Positions 5,504 through 9,887 of a DNA stretch of 9,887 nucleotides are shown piece after piece. Where the stretch lies: NCBI GenBank assembly GCA_031271275.1, contig JAISWA010000188.1:1-9887 (forward strand), in the 5' to 3' direction. Within the stretch, counting starts at the first letter, position 1; each line of letters starts with the position of its first letter. Position numbers and translations under genes: made by a program. Origin of the DNA: Clostridiales bacterium (lineage in GTDB: Bacteria > Bacillota > Clostridia > Lachnospirales > WQUN01). The notes under the pieces are model-generated. The model did no database searches, was not told the origin of the DNA, and saw only the letters and a program-made list of their open reading frames with translations.

Positions 5504-7114
5504 ATGGGATTTTGGTCAAAGGCGGCCCGCCTGTTGCTATGCGTCTGTATGCTCGGCGGCGCGGCATCCTGCGCTTCGCCGGACGAGGAACAGGCGGACG
5601 AAAAAATCACCGTGCGCCTTGCCGCGCCGTTAAACAGCTACATACAGGATTTCGACACCAACCGCTACAAGCGGTGGCTTGAGGAAAAGACCGGGCTTAC
5701 CATAGAAATGACGTGGCTGCCGTCCGAGGACGCGGAGCGGATTGCCCGGCAGCAGCTTCAAACCGGGCAGGGACTGCCCGACGCTTACGTGGGCTTCGGG
5801 AACCTTTCGCTGTTCCAAAACCCGAATATCCAACACTACGGCGAGCAGGGGCTGATTATCCCCCTGAACGGCTATATAGAGGAACACGGCGTAAACGTGA
5901 AGGGGCTGTTTGCCGAGCTGCCGGAGCATCGTATCAGGGAGCTGATGACCTCGGCGGACGGAAGCGTTTACTTCATGCCGGGGTTCAGTTCTTCCACCAT
6001 CACGCGGTATCAGCGTTTTATGTGGGTCAATAGGGGATGGCTCGACGCGCTCGGCATGGAAGCCCCGACTACCACGGGCGAGTTCCGCGATATGCTGCTC
6101 GCTTTCAGGGACGGCGACCCGAACGGCAACGGCGTTTCCGACGAGATACCGATGGCCGGGACGGAGGACGCCTACGGCAAGCAACCTTATGATTATTTGA
6201 TGAACGCTTTCATTTATAACGACAGCGGCAATTCTTATCTGGTTCCCGAAAACGGCGTTCTGCGTTTCGCGCCCGTCAACGGGGCGTGGCGGGACGGGCT
6301 AGCGTATCTGCGCGGGCTGTTTGACGAGGGTTTGTACTCGCCCCTCAGCTTTACCCAGGACGACCAACAGTTTAAGCAGTTGGCAAACGACCCCCGCGAT
6401 ATACTCGGCGCGTTCCTTTCCCCCGGCATTACCTTCACGGTCTTGCAAAACTCGCCGGAAATAATGGCGCGTTATGTGGGCATCGGGCCGCTTGCCGGGC
6501 CGGGCGGCGTCCGGCGCTCCACGGTTTTCACCGCGCTGCCCAAGCCGAACGGCGTTATCACTTCGGCGTGTAAAAACCCGGAGGAAGTTTTCAAGCTGTT
6601 TGACCTTATGCTCTCCGAGGAAGCCTGCCTGATGGGGCGCTACGGCGAGCGGGGCGTTGACTGGGATTTTGCCGGCGCGGGGGAAGTGAGCATTTACGGC
6701 ACGCCCGCGACGGTTCGCGTTATCCGTCAACTTTGGAACACGACGCAGAACAAACACCTGATGCAGATTGCGCCCTATGTTTCCCGCCCCAAATTTTCAG
6801 GCGGCGTCACATGGGACGGCAACACAACGGACGGGGAATACATGAACGCGCAGGCCGCGCTGCTGTACGCCGGTCACGACCCGAAGGAATATGTGCCGAC
6901 GCTGATTTTTACGCCGGAGGAAGAAGCCGCGGTACACGAAATACGCGCCGGTATCGAGGCGCGCGTCAGGGAAGCCGCCGCCGGATTCGTTACCGGCGAA
7001 CGGGACATAAATAACGACGCCGAGTGGGAAGGGTATCTGCGGGAGTTTGAGGACTTGGGGCTTGCGGCGTTTTTGGAGAGGGCGCAGGCGGCGTATGACA
7101 GGGTGAAGGGATAA
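5504..7114 (+). CDS. Extracellular solute-binding lipoprotein (family 1, LipO-like)
   Basis: A 536-residue lipoprotein. ATG 5504 is chosen because GGGGAGG lies 8 nt upstream and the protein then begins with a clean lipoprotein signal: MGFWSKAAR, a hydrophobic core, and lipobox AASC with Cys23. A start at 5465 would put the ribosome-binding site inside the gene. The mature part matches the large family-1 binding proteins of Firmicutes: 'NRYKRWLEEKTGL' early, 'NRGWLDALG' (about 176-184), a calcium-loop-like DGDPNGNGVSDEIPM (203-217), and a C-terminus of the type 'WEGYLREFEDLGL'. Such proteins capture oligosaccharides outside the membrane and pass them to an ABC importer. No permease or ATPase gene is nearby, so it may be an orphan or a sensing partner of the divergent kinase. 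Substrate unknown. Confidence 0.88.
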   Translation: MGFWSKAARLLLCVCMLGGAASCASPDEEQADEKITVRLAAPLNSYIQDFDTNRYKRWLEEKTGLTIEMTWLPSEDAERIARQQLQTGQGLPDAYVGFGNLSLFQNPNIQHYGEQGLIIPLNGYIEEHGVNVKGLFAELPEHRIRELMTSADGSVYFMPGFSSSTITRYQRFMWVNRGWLDALGMEAPTTTGEFRDMLLAFRDGDPNGNGVSDEIPMAGTEDAYGKQPYDYLMNAFIYNDSGNSYLVPENGVLRFAPVNGAWRDGLAYLRGLFDEGLYSPLSFTQDDQQFKQLANDPRDILGAFLSPGITFTVLQNSPEIMARYVGIGPLAGPGGVRRSTVFTALPKPNGVITSACKNPEEVFKLFDLMLSEEACLMGRYGERGVDWDFAGAGEVSIYGTPATVRVIRQLWNTTQNKHLMQIAPYVSRPKFSGGVTWDGNTTDGEYMNAQAALLYAGHDPKEYVPTLIFTPEEEAAVHEIRAGIEARVREAAAGFVTGERDINNDAEWEGYLREFEDLGLAAFLERAQAAYDRVKG

Positions 7115-7174
7115 ATGGGTGGCGATTGCTTCAAAGGCGTGACAAAGCCGTACATAACGGGAAAAGGAGCTAAA

Positions 7175-8014
7175 ATGACGGACAAGACCGCAACAGGTTG
7201 GGAACGCGATAACCGGACTCATTTTGACGAAATTGTGGCAACCTATAATAAAGCAAGGTGGGAATATCCGGTTGAGCTGTACTCGGATATTATGGCTTAT
7301 TTGCAAACGGGAGACAAAAAAGCCGTTGAAATTGGCGCGGGAACAGGCATAGCGACGGCTCCGTTTATCAACGCGGGTTACAGTGTGACCGCCGTTGAGA
7401 TGGGTGTTAATATGGCTGCCTTTATCAAAAACAAGTTCAGGAATGACAAAAATTTTAATGTTATCGTTTCTGATTTTGAATCAGTAGACCTGCCACACAA
7501 CGCCTATGATTTGGCGTATGCCGCTTCTGCTTTTCATTGGGTGGATGCAAAAACCGGATGTCCGAAAGTGTTCAACCTGTTGAAAAGCGGCGGTACATTC
7601 GCTTTATTCCGAAACAATGCGGTTCCGCTTGATGACAACATACTGCATGAGGAAATCCAAGGTGTATATAAAAAGTATTATTACAAAAATTATAAGCCTT
7701 TTCCGCGACCAATCCGCGTTATGGATATGTCTGCCGAAGATTTTTTAGCGCCGATGGAGGTTCACAGAGGGTTTCGGTTTGAAAGCATGGAAGCGTATGG
7801 ATTTGAAAGCGTCACAATGAAACTGTATAAAACCTCAAAAACATACAGCGCGGAAGCGTATTTAACGCTTCTGGACACTTATTCTGACCACAGGGCATTA
7901 CCCGACGATGACAGAGCAGCTTTGTATACGGGAATCAAAGAAGCGATACTGCGGCATGGAAATCAACATGAATTGTGCTTTATTTTTCAATTATACATGG
8001 GGAGGAAACCATAA
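7175..8014 (+). CDS. Class I SAM-dependent methyltransferase (Methyltransf_11/UbiE-like)
   Basis: A 279-residue cytosolic protein. ATG 7175 has AAGGAG 5 nt upstream; an earlier in-frame ATG at 7115 has no such site. Motif I is VEIGAGTG (51-58). The acidic residue ending strand 2 is E75 in 'AVEMG'. The adenine-side acid is D100 in 'VSDFE'. 'AFHWVD' (119-124) is typical of trans-aconitate/UbiE-like enzymes, followed by 'LLKSGGTFALF'. The acceptor molecule cannot be told from sequence. It starts 60 bp after the lipoprotein gene with no terminator between, so read-through is likely, but no functional link is evident. The gene is visibly richer in AT than its neighbours (19 G/C in the 60 bases from 7441), which suggests separate acquisition. 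Confidence 0.87.
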   Translation: MTDKTATGWERDNRTHFDEIVATYNKARWEYPVELYSDIMAYLQTGDKKAVEIGAGTGIATAPFINAGYSVTAVEMGVNMAAFIKNKFRNDKNFNVIVSDFESVDLPHNAYDLAYAASAFHWVDAKTGCPKVFNLLKSGGTFALFRNNAVPLDDNILHEEIQGVYKKYYYKNYKPFPRPIRVMDMSAEDFLAPMEVHRGFRFESMEAYGFESVTMKLYKTSKTYSAEAYLTLLDTYSDHRALPDDDRAALYTGIKEAILRHGNQHELCFIFQLYMGRKP

Positions 8015-8025
8015 AAATAAATATT

Positions 8026-8057
8026 CGCGAACCGAAATCTGTTCGAGCGCGGCTTTT
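8026..8057 (+). terminator. Weak candidate terminator after the methyltransferase gene
   Basis: CGCGAAC (8026-8032) can pair with GTTCG-AG-CG (8041-8049) across an 8-nt loop, with a two-base bulge. CTTTTGTT follows. The stem is short and interrupted, so this is only a possible terminator. Confidence 0.25.
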
Positions 8058-8075
8058 GTTGAATTGTTACAGGAA

Positions 8076-8147
8076 CTGGGCTGGAGGGATTCGAACCTTC
8101 GTATGATGGAGTCAAAGTCCATTGCCTTACCGCTTGGCGACAGCCCA
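8076..8147 (-). tRNA. tRNA-Gln (anticodon TTG)
   Basis: A 72-nt cloverleaf on the minus strand. The acceptor stem TGGGCTG (8147-8141) pairs with CAGCCCA (8083-8077), with discriminator G at 8076. The D-arm holds AAGCGGTAA. The anticodon arm is ATGGA-CTTTGAC-TCCAT, giving anticodon TTG (UUG), which reads CAA and CAG. The T-loop is TTCGAAT. The T-stem is GAAGG/CCCTC, so one pair (the middle one) is an A-C mismatch where the usual sequence would be CCTTC. CCA is not encoded; TTC follows. The gene faces the 3' end of the methyltransferase gene. Confidence 0.93.
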
Positions 8148-8180
8148 AAGTTTTTTTACCGCCCTAAACATGCGCAAAGG

Positions 8181-8209
8181 ATTATACCACAGGAGCTTTG
8201 GAGCGTCAA
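8181..8209 (-). promoter_or_regulatory. Promoter of tRNA-Gln
   Basis: On the minus strand TTGACG (8209-8204), 17 bp, TATAAT (8186-8181), with TG one base upstream of the -10. This near-consensus promoter puts the start about 25 bp before the mature tRNA 5' end at 8147. Confidence 0.85.
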
Positions 8210-8211
8210 AC

Positions 8212-8235
8212 AAAAAGCCCGGCATAAACCGGGCT
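8212..8235 (-). terminator. Intrinsic terminator of the 39-codon gene
   Basis: In the minus direction AGCCCGG (8235-8229), a 6-nt loop and CCGGGCT (8222-8216) form a perfect 7-bp stem, continued by TTTT, G and TTT. It lies 15 bp after the stop codon of the small gene and just before the tRNA promoter, separating the two units. Confidence 0.85.
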
Positions 8236-8250
8236 CTTTGCCTCATTTAA

Positions 8251-8370
8251 TTATTTGCTTTTGCTGCTTTTGCCGCTGTCAATATTGAACTCGTCGGGGA
8301 ATCCCGACCTGTCGGACTTCTTTGCGTTGTTATTGGCGTCCGTATTGTTTTTCTTTTTATTGTCGTCCAT
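8251..8370 (-). CDS. Small hydrophilic Lys/Asn/Ser-rich protein, 39 residues
   Basis: ATG 8370 is preceded by GGGAGG at exactly 8 nt, and the frame ends at TAA 8251, 15 bp before a strong terminator. The protein begins MDDNKKKNNTDANNN, has a central 'SGFPDEFNIDSGK' and ends SSKSK. It is highly charged, lacks any hydrophobic segment or cysteine, and is probably disordered and cytosolic. I do not recognise the family. The ribosome-binding site and the terminator together make it likely to be real even though it is so short. A longer frame over the same bases (8247-8474) lacks a comparable start site. Function unknown. Confidence 0.7.
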   Translation of the reverse strand: MDDNKKKNNTDANNNAKKSDRSGFPDEFNIDSGKSSKSK

Positions 8371-8402
8371 ACCGTTAACCTCCCTTCACTGCCGGCGCGA
8401 CC

Positions 8403-8415
8403 GGCGGAACCCGCC
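8403..8415 (-). other. Leader hairpin upstream of the small gene
   Basis: GGCGG-AAC-CCGCC is a perfect inverted repeat, flanked by ACCGG (8400-8404) and CCGGT further out. It would lie in the 5' leader of the 39-codon gene. I found no convincing promoter upstream of it. Confidence 0.35.
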
Positions 8416-8553
8416 AATGCCCGGTAAGTATTGCGAGAGTCGCCTCTACGGTTAATAGTATGGAACACGCGCAAGAAATTTATACATTATCAAGAAAATA
8501 ATGCTAATAAAATAAGTTTACATTCCGGACATAATTTGTTCAATATCGGATTT

Positions 8554-8559
8554 TATAAT
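8554..8559 (+). promoter_or_regulatory. Candidate -10 box of the HtrA gene
   Basis: TATAAT stands 58 bp before the start codon in an AT-rich stretch. No good -35 lies at 16-18 bp (ATAATT at 17 bp is poor). It could depend on an activator or an alternative sigma factor, or be a chance match. Confidence 0.35.
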
Positions 8560-8577
8560 GGGCGTAAGCGATAAACA

Positions 8578-8595
8578 CGCGGCTTCAGCGCCGCG
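8578..8595 (+). other. Leader hairpin just before the HtrA ribosome-binding site
   Basis: CGCGGC (8578-8583) and GCCGCG (8590-8595) form a GC-only 6-bp stem with loop TTCAGC. It ends 4 bp before AAAGGA (8600-8605), so it sits in the untranslated leader and could affect translation. Confidence 0.4.
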
Positions 8596-8617
8596 AACGA
8601 AAGGATGACCCATAAAC

Positions 8618-9850
8618 ATGTATGAGTACAAAGAGGAAATCGTTATCGAGCCGGAAGCGCCGGTAAAACCCGCGCGCGAGGCAAAGCCGAAGAAGGGTTT
8701 CGGGTTTAAACGGACGATAGCGTTGGTGTGCCTTTCCGTAGTGCTTGGGGCGGGCACGCTTGGAGGGGGAGTAGGCGCGGGGATTATGCTGACGCGTCAT
8801 TTCCTTCCGGAAAAAACGCAAACGCCGGGCGCGGAAGCGTGGCCCGTATTCTCTTACGGGGAAAACGACGTCAATGTCGTACCGATGGAAGTCAAGCTGA
8901 CTTCTTTTTCCGAATTGGTGAAAGACGTAGCCCAGTCGGTAGTGAGCATAAACGTCACCGGAACGGCGCAGGGCTTATTCGGTATAGCGGAATCGCAGGG
9001 CGCGGGTTCCGGCTTTATCTACGATATAGACGAGGAATACGTGTACGTGGCGACAAACAACCATGTGGTCGCGGGAATGTCTTCCGTCAATATTTCCCTG
9101 GACGACAAAGAGACGGTTGAGGCAAAAATCGTAGGGCTTGACTCGCCGTCCGACCTTGCCGTCATCGCCGCGCTCAAAAAGGACGTTGACGCGTTGGGCA
9201 TCCCGTACAAGGCGGCGAAGCTTGGGGATTCGTCCCTGCTCGCCATGGGCGACCAGGTAATCGCCATGGGAAATTCCCTTGGCGCGGGTCAAATCGTAAC
9301 ATACGGCATCATCAGCGCGGTTAACAAGCAAGTGAATGTCGAAGGCAAGAAACTGGACGTTATGCGAACGGACGCGGCAATCAACATGGGCAACAGCGGT
9401 GGCCCGCTGGTCAATTCAAACGGCGAGGTTATCGGAATCAACACGGTAAAATTCTTTGGCGACGGAATAGAGGCAATGGGCTACAGCATACCCATTAACA
9501 ACGCGAAGGAAATTCTGGAAGGCTTGCGCGTGGACGGCGTAATCAGGAAACCGTACATCGGGATATTAAAGCCTCAAACGGTGAACGAGAGCGTTATGGC
9601 GCAGTACAACCTTCCGTCAACGGGCGTGTTGGTTTCCGGCGTGGATGAAAACAGCGGAGCGGCGGAAGCCGGGCTCGAACCTTGGGATTTAATCGTCGGC
9701 TTAAACGGCGAAAAAATTGCTTCCGCGGAGGATTTGGCAGCCAAAATTTCAACCGCGCAAGTCGGCGACGAAGTCCGACTGGAAGTTTACCGGAACAATG
9801 AGAAGTTGGAATTAACCGTTGTCCTCGGCATGGCGAGCGGGGAGGAATAA
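8618..9850 (+). CDS. htrA: HtrA/DegP-like membrane-anchored serine protease with PDZ domain
   Basis: A complete 410-residue S1C-family protease. A charged cytosolic N-terminus (1-32) precedes one membrane anchor (about 33-58) with a Gly-rich end, so the protease domain lies outside the membrane. The catalytic triad is His149 ('TNNHVV'), Asp179 ('SPSDLAVI') and Ser260 ('GNSGGPLV'). One PDZ domain (about 310-405) contains 'GVLVSGVDENSGAAEAGL' and 'DLIVGLNGEKI'. These proteases remove misfolded exported proteins and are usually stress-induced in Firmicutes. ATG 8618 has AAAGGA/GGATGA upstream at 9-12 nt. No CtsR- or CssR-type operator was recognised. The last 37 bases after the stop show nothing. 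Confidence 0.93.
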   Translation: MYEYKEEIVIEPEAPVKPAREAKPKKGFGFKRTIALVCLSVVLGAGTLGGGVGAGIMLTRHFLPEKTQTPGAEAWPVFSYGENDVNVVPMEVKLTSFSELVKDVAQSVVSINVTGTAQGLFGIAESQGAGSGFIYDIDEEYVYVATNNHVVAGMSSVNISLDDKETVEAKIVGLDSPSDLAVIAALKKDVDALGIPYKAAKLGDSSLLAMGDQVIAMGNSLGAGQIVTYGIISAVNKQVNVEGKKLDVMRTDAAINMGNSGGPLVNSNGEVIGINTVKFFGDGIEAMGYSIPINNAKEILEGLRVDGVIRKPYIGILKPQTVNESVMAQYNLPSTGVLVSGVDENSGAAEAGLEPWDLIVGLNGEKIASAEDLAAKISTAQVGDEVRLEVYRNNEKLELTVVLGMASGEE

Positions 9851-9887
9851 ACCGCTCCTACTAATCTTCTCAAACCGTCCCTGTGCG

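Noticed and set aside
5630..6184. 184-codon minus-strand frame
   Set aside because: Antisense shadow of the lipoprotein gene, a common effect of GC-rich codon use.
6797..7306. 169-codon minus-strand frame
   Set aside because: Spans the end of the lipoprotein gene and the start of the methyltransferase gene in antisense; no start site or domain.
8076..8147. tRNA gene as an integration site of a mobile element
   Set aside because: No integrase, no duplicated tRNA 3' end and no other sign of an integrated element in the window.
7908..8288. 126-codon plus-strand frame
   Set aside because: Starts inside the methyltransferase gene and reads through the tRNA gene, its promoter and a terminator; cannot be a real gene.
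8247..8474. 75-codon minus-strand frame over the small gene
   Set aside because: The 39-codon frame on the same strand has a GGGAGG site at ideal spacing; the longer frame has no matching site.

Overview
The window looks like chromosomal DNA from a fairly GC-rich clostridial Firmicute, probably an uncultured gut-type lineage (inference). Support comes from Gram-positive Shine-Dalgarno sites in front of most genes, a YesM/YesN-type two-component pair, a LipO-like lipoprotein, a membrane-anchored HtrA protease, and a BspA-like surface protein that ends in a 'copper amine oxidase N-terminal-like' stalk domain, a domain typical of Clostridia.

Layout, left to right. Positions 1-2105 (minus) hold the first 701 codons of a large secreted leucine-rich-repeat surface protein that runs off the left edge. 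Immediately upstream in the same direction, 2144-2563 encodes a small degenerate receiver-like protein whose start region appears damaged. Positions 2600-3036 carry no clear gene. They hold a promoter for the receiver-like gene, a nested set of direct and inverted repeats, and the intrinsic terminator of the next operon. Positions 3037-5320 (minus) are an overlapping response regulator/histidine kinase operon (AraC-type regulator, then LytS/YesM-type kinase). A short divergent control region (about 5321-5503) carries three 13-bp tandem repeats, an 8-bp inverted repeat and two opposed promoters. Positions 5504-7114 (plus) encode a solute-binding lipoprotein, followed by a more AT-rich SAM-dependent methyltransferase (7175-8014).

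The right part holds a tRNA-Gln(UUG) on the minus strand (8076-8147) with a near-consensus promoter, the terminator of a short upstream gene, and a 39-codon minus-strand gene (8251-8370). It ends with a complete HtrA-like serine protease gene (8618-9850, plus).

Working picture (inference). The kinase senses an extracellular ligand, possibly a sugar delivered by the divergent lipoprotein. The AraC-type regulator would then act on the shared control region. No permease or ATPase genes are visible, so the lipoprotein is either an orphan that uses transporter parts encoded elsewhere or a sensing accessory. The receiver-like protein and the surface protein may be a second transcription unit, perhaps once under related control. 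No phage, insertion sequence or CRISPR array was recognised.
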